From positions 1 to 31,371 of IMG/VR virus record IMGVR_UViG_3300044922_000289: a DNA stretch of 31,371 nt. One strand, 5' to 3'. Of the stretch, positions 6,236 through 12,168 are shown piece by piece (position 1 is the stretch's first letter; each line of letters starts with the position of its first letter). The position numbers and the translations under genes were made by a program. The notes under the pieces are model-generated. The model worked only from the letters and a program-made list of their open reading frames with translations, searched no databases and was not told the DNA's origin. The stretch is from a virus.

Positions 6236-6554
6236 CTTTCCTCCCGAGTAGAGCGTCGAGTCGCTTCCGGACCTCCGGCGGCATCGGGACGCCCGTCCCT
6301 GCCGTAATCGCGGCCCGGGTGTTCTGCTCATGCTCCCGCTGCCGGAGAGCCCTCGCGTGCGCGTTGACGTCGGCGGGCATGATCACGCGGGTCTCCCGCC
6401 GGTAGTGCTGGACGACCGCGTCCTTGGCGTGCTCGAAGGTGACCCGTGAGTCGAGGATCGCGGACCAGGCGGCGAGCCGCGCGTCGTCGTCGGAGACGCG
6501 ATCGTCGACCGCGCGGATCGCGAGGAGGAGCCAGGAGACCTCGGAGGGGGTCAT
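6225..6554 (-). CDS. Possible replication accessory (loader-like) protein, 109 aa
   Basis: ATG in an ATGA overlap with the replication initiator. The helical sequence EVSWLLLAIRAVDDRVSDDD, followed by AWSAILDSRVTFEHAKDAV and MPADVNAHARAL, matches a small protein that commonly follows the initiator gene in actinophages. Gene order (initiator, then loader) is that of lambda O/P-type modules, so a helicase-loader role is a reasonable inference, but no ATPase motif is present. C-terminal RLDALLGRKDAD is basic. Confidence 0.6.
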   Translation of the reverse strand: MTPSEVSWLLLAIRAVDDRVSDDDARLAAWSAILDSRVTFEHAKDAVVQHYRRETRVIMPADVNAHARALRQREHEQNTRAAITAGTGVPMPPEVRKRLDALLGRKDAD

Positions 6555-7252
6555 GCCTCGACCTCCCAGACGCGCGTGCCTTCGGCGGCGGCGAGGCGCC
6601 GGGACCGCTCGACCCCTGCCTCGAGAGCCCGCGCCCGGTTCGTCTGCCGACCGGGGAAGCCCGTCAGTTCGTAGCGGAGTGCGTCCGTCGTCACCGCCCT
6701 GCCGTCGTGCCCGAGGCGCTCGAGCGCGGCGGCGAGATCCTCGTCGCTCCACATGCCGACGCGGACCGCCTTGCGGATGACTCCGGCGACCGCCGGGAAG
6801 TTCGAGAGCGGGACGAGGTCCGTGTAGACCTTCGCGAGAGCGTTGACTCGCTGCCCCTCCGTGCGCTCTCTCTCTCCGTTAGGAGAGAGAGAGATAGTGT
6901 TCTTATCTCTGTGTTCTATTGAAGTCGGGTTATCCGACGTCGGAATACCTGACTCCGGTCGAGGCGTGTCATAGACCGTCGAGACCGTGTTGAAGGTCCC
7001 GTCAGGGAGCCGCATCCGAGTCGTTAGGAGGTAGCCGTGCTCCCGGAGTTCGCGGAGCCCGGAGAGGACGGCGGTCCTCCCGTCGGGACCGGCGGCGGCG
7101 AGAGCGTCGGCGGAGGTCTCCCAGTTGTCCGGTCGAGAGAGGATCTCGATGAGGATCCCTCGAGCCTTGTAGGAGAGCCTCGAGTCGCGGGCGACCTCGT
7201 TGCGGATCTGGACGAAGCCCGACTCCGGTCGGGGCGCTCGGATGATGCTCAC
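6551..7252 (-). CDS. Phage replication initiator (winged-helix)
   Basis: 233 residues from a GTG in a GTGA overlap. The N-terminal domain (about 10-95) is a winged helix typical of phage and plasmid initiators: FVQIRNEVARDSRLSYKARG, ILIEILSRPDNW and a wing ending in TVYDTPRPESG. A low-complexity linker (about 96-135) is followed by a helical C-terminal domain that would contact the helicase or loader. The linker DNA contains an AT-rich segment with large inverted repeats (see 6866-6944), the arrangement of lambda O, where the origin lies inside the initiator gene. Confidence 0.8.
   Translation of the reverse strand: MSIIRAPRPESGFVQIRNEVARDSRLSYKARGILIEILSRPDNWETSADALAAAGPDGRTAVLSGLRELREHGYLLTTRMRLPDGTFNTVSTVYDTPRPESGIPTSDNPTSIEHRDKNTISLSPNGERERTEGQRVNALAKVYTDLVPLSNFPAVAGVIRKAVRVGMWSDEDLAAALERLGHDGRAVTTDALRYELTGFPGRQTNRARALEAGVERSRRLAAAEGTRVWEVEA
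6866..6944. other. Putative replication origin inside the initiator gene
   Basis: A perfect 12-bp inverted repeat of CT/GA dinucleotides (6866-6877 with 6882-6893, 4-base loop) is followed by an AT-rich run (6893-6933) in a very GC-rich genome. A perfect 12-bp palindrome tccgacgtcgga comes next (6933-6944). Two related 12-base units starting gtcgg (at about 6924 and 6939) look like degenerate iterons. The location in the linker of the initiator matches lambda-type origins. Confidence 0.55.
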
Positions 7253-7626
7253 TCCGTGTGCCCGCAGTTCGAGCAGGGGCGGGGCTTCCGTCCGTGCTGC
7301 TCCGTCTCCCTGCCGTCGACGTAGTCGGGCAGGACGTAGACCTTGCAGCGCGACCTCGAGGTCGAGAGCCGGGCGATGACGCCCTCCTTGTGGAGAACGG
7401 AGAGGACGCCGGAGGCGGTGCCGTGGTGCCAGCCGTACTCGTCGGCGAGTTCTCGCCAGGTGCCGCCGTCGCTGCCGCGCCCGGAGAGGGACTCGAGTGC
7501 CTGCCGCTGATGCGCGGAGGTCGTGCCGTCCCGGTCCGCGTTGACGGCGCGGGACTGCGAGGTCGCGGAGCCCGACCAGCCGGAGGTCCCGGCGTAGGGG
7601 AGGAGAGGGATCCGGAGGTTGCTCAT
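7249..7626 (-). CDS. Winged-helix DNA-binding protein with C-terminal Cys motif, 125 aa
   Basis: ATG in an ATGA overlap. A central segment HQRQALESLSGRGS followed by TWRELADEYGWHHGTASGVL and a wing-like VIARLSTSRSRCKVYVLP fits a MarR/DprA-like winged helix. The C-terminus ends CSNCGHTE, a Cys pair plus His. It precedes the replication initiator and may regulate early transcription or assist initiation; the family is common in actinophages without a tested function. Confidence 0.65.
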   Translation of the reverse strand: MSNLRIPLLPYAGTSGWSGSATSQSRAVNADRDGTTSAHQRQALESLSGRGSDGGTWRELADEYGWHHGTASGVLSVLHKEGVIARLSTSRSRCKVYVLPDYVDGRETEQHGRKPRPCSNCGHTE

Positions 7627-7901
7627 GCCGACGCCTCTCCCTCGACTAGCCAGGACTCGAGGGCCATGATCGCGACGCGCCGGTTGTCGTCGTCGAGCGT
7701 CGTCAGGTCGGCGACGCCTCGGTGTCCGCTGCCGTTGTACATCTCGCGGACGAGGTCGACGAGGACGCGCTCCCCGGAGGACCAGCCGAAGTCCTCGAGC
7801 CGCTCGAGGTCGACGGCGCTCCGGTCGAGGTCGATGCACGCCTGCGCGTGCGGGGATCGGGAGAGGGCGGAGAGTTTGACTAGGACTCCGATCCCTCTCA
7901 T
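7623..7901 (-). CDS. Hypothetical early protein, 92 aa
   Basis: Start chosen at the ATG in the ATGA overlap with the upstream Xis-like gene, which also has the CCCGATG context; an ATG 15 bases earlier is possible. The sequence MRGIGVLVKLSALSRSPHAQ is followed by an acidic helical C-terminal half. No recognisable motif. Third gene of the early operon from the switch region. Confidence 0.6.
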   Translation of the reverse strand: MRGIGVLVKLSALSRSPHAQACIDLDRSAVDLERLEDFGWSSGERVLVDLVREMYNGSGHRGVADLTTLDDDNRRVAIMALESWLVEGEASA

Positions 7902-8086
7902 CGGGTGAGTTGCCATGCGCTGCTGCCTTCCGTGCGTGCCGCGATCCACGCGGCGAGTTGTTGACGGGGGACGCGGATCGTCCGTCCGATCCGCATGTGC
8001 GGGAGGTCGCCTGCCCGGATGAGGTCATAGACCGTGTTCCGGCCTACGCCGAGGTGGTCGGCGGTCTCCCTGACGGAGAGCGTCAT
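7898..8086 (-). CDS. xis: Excisionase / MerR-like HTH protein, 62 aa
   Basis: The ATG at 8086 has the CCCGATG context and starts 4 bases after the upstream stop; an ATG at 8107 would overlap that gene. The sequence LSVRETADHLGVGRNTVYDL followed by GDLPHMRIGRTIRVPRQQLAAW is the standard HTH_17 excisionase-type winged helix with its wing. Such proteins bend attP DNA to steer the integrase to excision, or act as early regulators. It lies close to the integrase and switch, which fits Xis, but position alone does not exclude a regulator. Confidence 0.75.
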   Translation of the reverse strand: MTLSVRETADHLGVGRNTVYDLIRAGDLPHMRIGRTIRVPRQQLAAWIAARTEGSSAWQLTR

Positions 8087-8090
8087 CGGG

Positions 8091-8303
8091 TCAGGCGCTC
8101 TCGACATGGGCTATGTCCGCGACGGTGCAGCCGAGAGCCTTCGCGAGTCGGGCGACCTTGTCGGGTCGCGCCGCCATCGCTCCGGTCTCGTAGCGGACCA
8201 TCGTGATCGGGTGCACGCCGACCTTGGCGGCGAGTTGCACTTGGGTGAGACCGGCGAGGAGTCTCCGGGAGCGGAGGCTGTCGCGGTCGAGGACGAGTTT
8301 CAT
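8091..8303 (-). CDS. Cro-like XRE-family repressor, 70 aa
   Basis: 70 residues, essentially one lambda-repressor-like HTH: LRSRRLLAGLTQVQLAAKVG then VHPITMVRYETGAMAARPDK and KALGCTVADIA. It is the first gene of the leftward early operon and is divergent from the plus-strand repressor at 8501, the geometry of cro/cI pairs. Small size without a second domain fits Cro. The start has CCCGATG and a variant of the shared leader. It probably binds operators in 8304-8500. Confidence 0.82.
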   Translation of the reverse strand: MKLVLDRDSLRSRRLLAGLTQVQLAAKVGVHPITMVRYETGAMAARPDKVARLAKALGCTVADIAHVESA

Positions 8304-8500
8304 CGGGGGTGTCCTGCTCCTCTCGTAGTTCCCCGGTTGATACCAGGGACGCGGGGCGTATGTCATGCCCGCGCTAGGTCAACGGTAGCGGTGCATAGGT
8401 TCTAAGGTCTAGCGGGGGGGTATCGTCGGCGCGTCGCGGCTCCGGCGTACTCTGCTCGGACGGGACGCTCCCGCTACCGGGACGCTAGACTCTCGGGGTT
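8304..8500. promoter_or_regulatory. Divergent switch region with early and repressor promoters
   Basis: 197 bases without a gene. On the minus strand TTGACC (8377-8382) can serve as a -35 for the early operon; upstream of it CGCTACCGTTG matches the shared promoter modules. On the plus strand TTGATA (8337-8342) with TATGTC (8359-8364), spacing 16, is a second candidate overlapping the first. A -10-like TAGACT at 8486-8491 lies 9 bases before the repressor ATG, implying a leaderless or nearly leaderless transcript. The element agggacgcgg at about 8345 resembles the attP arm repeats. Confidence 0.6.
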
Positions 8501-8800
8501 ATGACCGACGGGCAGATCATCGACAGGGAGAAGTTCGGCAGGCTCGCTCGAGCCGCTCGAGTCATCGCGGGTTTCGATCGCGTCGAGGACGCGGCAGCCG
8601 CGATCCGGGAGACGGCAGGGATCGAGGTCTCCGCGAGGACGATCTATGCGCTCGAGCGCGGGGAGCAGGACCCGACGATGCCCCTGTTCCTCGCGATCAA
8701 CCTGACCTACCGCCCGCCCTCCGGCGTCTGGTACTGGGACTCCGCGCTCCGCGAAGACGTCCGCGACGGACTAGGAGCGGCACGCCGTGGCGAGTCTTGA
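8501..8800 (+). CDS. Immunity repressor candidate, XRE-like, 99 aa
   Basis: One of only two plus-strand genes, divergent from the Cro-like gene. The HTH region FGRLARAARVIAGFDRVEDA, then SARTIYALERGEQDPTMPLF is XRE-like. There is no C-terminal oligomerisation or peptidase domain, so induction would not be by RecA-stimulated self-cleavage. No Shine-Dalgarno precedes the ATG; a -10 box is 9 bases away, so a leaderless mRNA is likely. The gene overlaps the integrase start by 14 bases, so repressor and integrase are co-expressed. Confidence 0.7.
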   Translation: MTDGQIIDREKFGRLARAARVIAGFDRVEDAAAAIRETAGIEVSARTIYALERGEQDPTMPLFLAINLTYRPPSGVWYWDSALREDVRDGLGAARRGES

Positions 8801-9908
8801 GGACCGTGGCACGGGCGACCGTCTCCGCTGGCGCGTCCGCTGGCGCGACCCGCAGGGGCATCACCGCTCGAGATCGTTCGCACGCAAGGCGGACGCTGAG
8901 CGATACCTCGCGAGCCTGACGACGTCGCTCTATGCGGGGACCTACGTCGACCCTGCCGCCGGTCGCGCGACGATCGCCGACGTCGCCGAGCCCTACCTCG
9001 AGCGGATCTCGAAGACGCGGAAGCGGACGACGTCCGCGTCATATGCCGGGCTCTGGCGGACCCTCCTCGAGCCCAGATGGTCGCGCGTGCCCGTCGCGGC
9101 GATCACGCACACGGACGTCGCCGTATGGGTCGCCGACCTCTCCGCCCGGTACTCGCCGAGCCGGACCCGGCAGGCGCACGGGCTTCTCTCCTCGATCCTC
9201 GACGACGCCGTCGCCGACCGGCGGATCCCGGCTAACCCTGCGCGGGGCGTCGAGTTGCCTCGGATGCCCCGCCGCCGCGCGTACCCGGTCCTCGGGCACG
9301 GCGAGGTCTCCGCGCTCGCCGACGCCGCCGGGGAGATCGGCGGACCGCTCGACCGGGCTCTTGTCCTCGTCCTCGCCTACACGGGACTCCGGTGGGGCGA
9401 GGCAGCGGGGCTCCGGTGGGTCGACGTCGACCTCCTCCGGCGCCGGATCCGGGTCGAGGAGACGATCGTCGAGGTCGACGGGAGGCAGTACCCGGACACG
9501 CCGAAGTCCCACCAAGCCCGCGCCGTCCCTCTCGCGGCCCCTCCCGCCCTAGCCCTCGAGACCCTGCCCCGGACTACCCCCCGCGTCTTCACAGGCGCTA
9601 CGGGCCTCCCTCTGCGCTCCTCGGGGTGGTCCCGCCGGATCCTCGCCCCCGCCTGCGAGCGGGCCGGGCTGCCCCGGACGACCCCGCACGGGCTCCGGCA
9701 TACGGCAGCGACCCTCGCCGTCGAGTCCGGCGCCCCGGTCAAGGCGGTCCAGACGATGCTCGGGCACGCCCTCGGCTCCTACACGATGACCCTCGACGTC
9801 TACGCCGACGCCCGCGAGGAGTCGCTCGACGAGGTCGCGGCACGCATGACAGAGGCGGCGGAGCGAGCCCCTAGGTGGGAGCCGCCCCGCCGCCTCGACG
9901 CCGTCTAG
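8787..9908 (+). CDS. int: Tyrosine integrase
   Basis: 373 residues from a GTG with AGGAG 9 bases upstream. Arm-binding and core-binding domains lie in residues 1-160 (RWRVRWRDPQG, an SAM-like helical block around 62-155). The catalytic domain has R202 (AYTGLRWGE), H301 and R304 (HGLRH), H327 (LGHALGSYT) and nucleophile Y339 (LDVYADA). It integrates and, with Xis, excises the phage at attP, which lies about 1.1 kb downstream. The stop overlaps the stop of the convergent gene through a shared CTAG. A complete, apparently functional enzyme. Confidence 0.96.
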   Translation: MASLEDRGTGDRLRWRVRWRDPQGHHRSRSFARKADAERYLASLTTSLYAGTYVDPAAGRATIADVAEPYLERISKTRKRTTSASYAGLWRTLLEPRWSRVPVAAITHTDVAVWVADLSARYSPSRTRQAHGLLSSILDDAVADRRIPANPARGVELPRMPRRRAYPVLGHGEVSALADAAGEIGGPLDRALVLVLAYTGLRWGEAAGLRWVDVDLLRRRIRVEETIVEVDGRQYPDTPKSHQARAVPLAAPPALALETLPRTTPRVFTGATGLPLRSSGWSRRILAPACERAGLPRTTPHGLRHTAATLAVESGAPVKAVQTMLGHALGSYTMTLDVYADAREESLDEVAARMTEAAERAPRWEPPRRLDAV

Positions 9909-10129
9909 CGTTCCCAGCGGTCCTTCCGGTTCCAGAGGACCGTGATCACGACGGGCTCCTCCGGCGCGGTCACGACCGCGATCTCGCCGCGCTGCCAGAC
10001 GCGCCCGTCCCGGTTGGTCTGCTCATAGGAGACCTCGGGGCGGAGCAGGACGAGGAGGACGTCCCGCGTCGTCAAACCCATCTGGGCGAGCCGGTGCCGC
10101 GCGTGCGCGGTGAACCGCCAGGAGGTCAC
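9905..10129 (-). CDS. DUF4258-like small protein, 74 aa
   Basis: GTG start in a GTGA overlap. The motif FTAHARHRLAQMGLTTRDVL then PEVSYEQ and VVITVLWNRKDRWER matches the HAR-x-R-x4-G-I/L-T-x2-DV pattern of DUF4258/BrnT-like small proteins, some of which are toxins in toxin-antitoxin pairs. Here it is the last gene of a four-gene operon between attP and integrase, converging on the integrase. No partner antitoxin is recognised, so a toxin role is only a possibility. Confidence 0.65.
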   Translation of the reverse strand: MTSWRFTAHARHRLAQMGLTTRDVLLVLLRPEVSYEQTNRDGRVWQRGEIAVVTAPEEPVVITVLWNRKDRWER

Positions 10130-10452
10130 CGCGAGATCCCGAGCCGGGAGAGCAGGGTCTCGGGGCAGGTCGGCGAGTAGTGCCTCCCGTCCGTCGTGTT
10201 GCAGTAGGCGCAGACGTCGAGCCCGCGCTCGCGGAGGATCCAGTAGGCGGCGGCAGCGCGGTCCGCTACCCGGTCGTATGCGTCGTCCGCTTCGCCCTCG
10301 CCGCCGTACGTCGCGACCGCGACCTCGCGAGGCAGCGCACGGAACTCGTCCTCTGCTCGAGACCAGCGGCGGTGAAGCCGCGTGACGACGGACGTCGGGA
10401 GCGGGGAGAGCATGGTCCGGATCGGGTTGGCGCGAAGGTCGTCGAGGTTCAT
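10126..10452 (-). CDS. Hypothetical accessory protein with Cys/His cluster, 108 aa
   Basis: ATG in an ATGA overlap with the upstream stop. The middle is acidic and helical (YGGEGEADDAYDRVADRAAA); the C-terminal part CAYCNTTDGRHYSPTC has three Cys and a His in zinc-finger spacing. No enzyme motif. Third gene of the attP-proximal operon. The N-terminal MNLDDLRANPIRTML resembles no family I can name. Confidence 0.6.
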   Translation of the reverse strand: MNLDDLRANPIRTMLSPLPTSVVTRLHRRWSRAEDEFRALPREVAVATYGGEGEADDAYDRVADRAAAAYWILRERGLDVCAYCNTTDGRHYSPTCPETLLSRLGISR

Positions 10453-10625
10453 CGTGCCGCCGCCTCTGCCTCGTCGCGGGTCGCGTAGCGCCCAACGTGC
10501 CGGTCGCGGTCGTCGAAGACGTCCCACTCGCCGGTCGTCTTGACGAGGCGGACGATCGCCCAGCCGCGCCAGGTGATGCCGAGGTTGCCGGTGCTAGTCC
10601 AGTTGACGTGTGCCTTGGTCTTCAT
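10449..10625 (-). CDS. Small hypothetical protein, 58 aa
   Basis: Begins with CCCGATG and an ATGA overlap. The short sequence KAHVNWTSTGNLGITWRGWA then TGEWDVFDDRDRHVGRYATR suggests a small beta sheet followed by a helix ending EAEAAAR. It may be a DNA- or protein-binding partner of the neighbouring 62-aa protein. Second gene of the operon controlled by the module at 10811-10883. Confidence 0.6.
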   Translation of the reverse strand: MKTKAHVNWTSTGNLGITWRGWAIVRLVKTTGEWDVFDDRDRHVGRYATRDEAEAAAR

Positions 10626-10810
10626 CGGGCGACCTCCTCGGCGTCGCGCTTCGCCTCGAGGTAGGTCGCCTCTACGTCGAGCCCGGCCAACTTGCACGCG
10701 CGGTGGAAGCGGGCCCAAGTCTCGGAGGGGATCCACTCGCCGCGAGCGACGCACTCGGCGGCGCGGGCGCGGGCGATCTCGTCGATCGGGCGGAGGGTGA
10801 TCTTCTTCAT
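10622..10810 (-). CDS. First gene of the attP-proximal operon, 62 aa
   Basis: ATG directly after the shared 13-base leader. A helical charged peptide: MKKITLRPIDEIARARAAEC, WIPSETWARFHRACKL, YLEAKRDAEEVAR. One Cys at each of two sites, no zinc pair. No known family. Leader, inverted repeat and promoter are nearly the same as those in front of 29756 and, in the leader, identical to 4716, so it should be expressed under the same control, possibly in the lysogen. Confidence 0.65.
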   Translation of the reverse strand: MKKITLRPIDEIARARAAECVARGEWIPSETWARFHRACKLAGLDVEATYLEAKRDAEEVAR

Positions 10811-10883
10811 CGGGGTTGCTCCTCTCGGGTCGGCGGGGTTGCCGGTAGGTGCAACGGTAGCGGACGCCTAGCGTCTGGTCCAG
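10811..10883 (-). promoter_or_regulatory. Promoter, inverted repeat and 13-bp leader for the 10810 operon
   Basis: Leader cggggttgctcct at 10811-10823 abuts the ATG. The inverted repeat gttgc-N8-gcaac spans 10838-10855. On the minus strand -10 TACCGT overlaps the distal arm (10853-10858) and CTGGAC lies 18 bases further up as -35. The block 10852-10883 aligns with 29803-29835, sharing GACGCTAGGC and CGCTAC. Confidence 0.65.
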
Positions 10884-10890
10884 TACCCCC

Positions 10891-10946
10891 CCGGGGACGC
10901 GCCGGGGACGCGAGAGCCGGGGACTAGCAGGGACGGGCAGGGACGC
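10891..10946 (+). repeat. Left attP arm repeats (integrase arm-type site candidates)
   Basis: The 11-mer ccggggacgcg occurs twice in tandem (10891-10901, 10902-10912), followed by ccggggacta (10917-10926), cagggacgg (10928-10936) and cagggacgc (10938-10946). The same tandem pair recurs at 11120-11141 on the other side of the core, as expected of arm-type binding sites. Confidence 0.65.
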
Positions 10947-11005
10947 CCCGAGCCGTCTACCAGGGAGAACGCCCTCGAGCCCGAGGTCCTCGAGGCGCCG
11001 GGGCG

Positions 11006-11051
11006 GGTTCCTAAACCGTGCGCGGAGGTTCAATTCCTCCCGGGGGCACCA
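11006..11051 (+). other. attP: attP core: 3' half of a tRNA-Arg(CCU) gene
   Basis: Reads as the 3' part of a tRNA: anticodon-loop segment ttcctaa (anticodon CCT), a variable loop, T arm ggagg-ttcaatt-cctcc, acceptor strand cgggggc, discriminator a and the first bases of CCA. The 5' half of a tRNA (D arm, acceptor start) is absent upstream, so this is not a working tRNA gene but the identity segment that restores the host tRNA-Arg gene after integration. It is flanked by arm repeats and lies next to int. Confidence 0.85.
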
Positions 11052-11068
11052 CCCAAACACCCTGCTCC

Positions 11069-11085
11069 CGGCCCTAGGAGGGCCG
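11069..11085. terminator. Short hairpin beside attP
   Basis: Perfect 7-bp stem cggccct / agggccg with a 3-base loop, 18 bases after the tRNA-like core. No T-run. It may mark the P' arm or act as a weak terminator. Confidence 0.35.
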
Positions 11086-11119
11086 TAGCGGGCCGATCCC
11101 CGGCGGGGGGTATCCGAGC

Positions 11120-11141
11120 CCGGGGACGCGCCGGGGACGCG
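11120..11141 (+). repeat. Right attP arm repeats
   Basis: Two tandem exact copies of ccggggacgcg (11120-11130, 11131-11141), identical to the pair at 10891-10912. Direct orientation on both sides of the core fits integrase arm-type sites. Confidence 0.65.
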
Positions 11142-11199
11142 GGAGAATAGACGAGAGGGCCGGGGCGCCCCTACAACGTCCCGACCCTCCCGAGCCCTG

Positions 11200-11218
11200 C
11201 GGACCCTCGAAGGGTCCG
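11200..11218. terminator. Hairpin between lysis genes and attP
   Basis: Perfect 8-bp stem cggaccct / agggtccg with loop cga. It is downstream of the leftward lysis genes and would also block transcripts entering from the attP side. Confidence 0.5.
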
Positions 11219-11224
11219 ACGAAG

Positions 11225-11261
11225 TCCCGCCGCCACCCCCAGGGCTAGGGCAGCGGCGGGA
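11225..11261 (-). terminator. Terminator hairpin after the late (tail and lysis) operon
   Basis: Arms tcccgccgc (11225-11233) and gcggcggga (11253-11261) pair perfectly over nine bases. It begins 3 bases after the stop of the last lysis-region gene, the expected place for the late-operon terminator. No U-tract. Confidence 0.6.
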
Positions 11262-11264
11262 GTC

Positions 11265-11558
11265 TCACCGCCGCTCGATCAGCGACGTCAGGAGATCCCG
11301 GACGATCCGCAACTCCGCCGTCTGAGTCGCCTGCCCGTCCTCGAGCCGCCCGATCCGATCCGGCAGACTCGAGCCCCCGTTAGGCCAGAGTTGATGCTCG
11401 ACCCGCCCGAGCCGCTCCGCGACCGTCCGCCCCTTCGCGTCGACGCCGAGCGCCGCGTCGATACGGTGCGCGATCTTGTAGACCTTGTAGACAGCCCCGG
11501 CGATTACACCGAGCGCGACGATGATCGCCGCGACCGCGAGGATCGGTTCGTGCAGCAC
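11265..11558 (-). CDS. Membrane protein with coiled tail (holin-like, DUF2746-like)
   Basis: 97 residues, GTG start shortly after the amidase stop. One hydrophobic segment near the N-terminus (ILAVAAIIVALGVIAGAVY) is followed by a basic juxtamembrane stretch and a C-terminal coiled-coil region (VAERLGRVEHQLWPNGGSSL, DRIGRLEDGQATQTAELRIV). This matches the small membrane proteins (DUF2746 type) encoded beside actinophage lysins and may be a second holin or holin regulator. Last gene of the rightmost late operon. Confidence 0.65.
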   Translation of the reverse strand: MLHEPILAVAAIIVALGVIAGAVYKVYKIAHRIDAALGVDAKGRTVAERLGRVEHQLWPNGGSSLPDRIGRLEDGQATQTAELRIVRDLLTSLIERR

Positions 11559-11562
11559 GACG

Positions 11563-12168
11563 TCACCCCTGCCGCGTCTTCCATGCCGCGTTCGCGCGAC
11601 GACGAAACTCGCGCACCGGATACAAGGTGTCGTTCTTGCGCCCGTAGGTCGGCAGGTTGTAGGTCAGCCCGAGATCGCGACCACCGTTAGTCCACGACGC
11701 GTGATTGATCAGGCGCCGGAAGTTCGGGAACGCCTCCGGACCGGCGACCTCCCGGAGAGCGCAGTCCTGTAGCGCCTGCGCCTCCCACATCCCGTCCGTG
11801 AAGTCCTGCGTCCTGCCCCACGACTCGAACTCTGTCTGCCAGAGGTACAGGTGCCCGAGATCCTTCGGGATCCCGGCAGCGGGCCACGGCCCGCCGACAC
11901 CGGAGCCCCACGCGGACAGAGCCGACAGGACGTAGACCTTCCCGTCCCGGCGGATCGCGGAGTTGCAGTACGGGTAGGCGCCGTCACGGGCCTGCATCCA
12001 GAGGTAGGCGCCGTCACCGACCCCGGCCCAATGATGCTCGACGACGCCCCGGAGCCCATGAGTCCACGGACGTCCGCGCGTCTTCCAGCCGGACTCGAAG
12101 ACGACCCGGTCGGAGCCGAGCCAGTCGAGGAGCGCGGTCTTGATCTGCTTCGGAGTCGGCTGGATCAC
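11563..12168 (-). CDS. Endolysin, N-acetylmuramoyl-L-alanine amidase-like
   Basis: 201 residues from a GTG in a GTGA overlap with the holin gene. The core GLRGVVEHHWAGVG then PYCNSAIRRDGKVYVLSALS and a conserved C-terminal half (FRRLINHASWTNGGRDLGL) is the Amidase_2/PGRP-like fold, with H in VVEHHWAG and H in LINHASW as candidate zinc ligands. It cleaves the bond between MurNAc and L-Ala after the holin opens the membrane. No signal peptide or separate cell-wall-binding domain is seen. Confidence 0.85.
   Translation of the reverse strand: MIQPTPKQIKTALLDWLGSDRVVFESGWKTRGRPWTHGLRGVVEHHWAGVGDGAYLWMQARDGAYPYCNSAIRRDGKVYVLSALSAWGSGVGGPWPAAGIPKDLGHLYLWQTEFESWGRTQDFTDGMWEAQALQDCALREVAGPEAFPNFRRLINHASWTNGGRDLGLTYNLPTYGRKNDTLYPVREFRRRANAAWKTRQG

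Noticed and set aside
11006-11051. tRNA gene
   Set aside because: Only the 3' half (anticodon loop to acceptor) is present and no D arm or 5' acceptor strand precedes it; it is the attP core.
8501-11051. Integration-dependent immunity (attP inside the repressor gene)
   Set aside because: The attP core lies outside the repressor, about 2.2 kb away, so the repressor is not truncated by integration.
8304-11141. Integrated prophage boundary
   Set aside because: Phage genes continue on both sides of int and the tRNA-like core, and only one core copy is present, so this is attP and not attL or attR.
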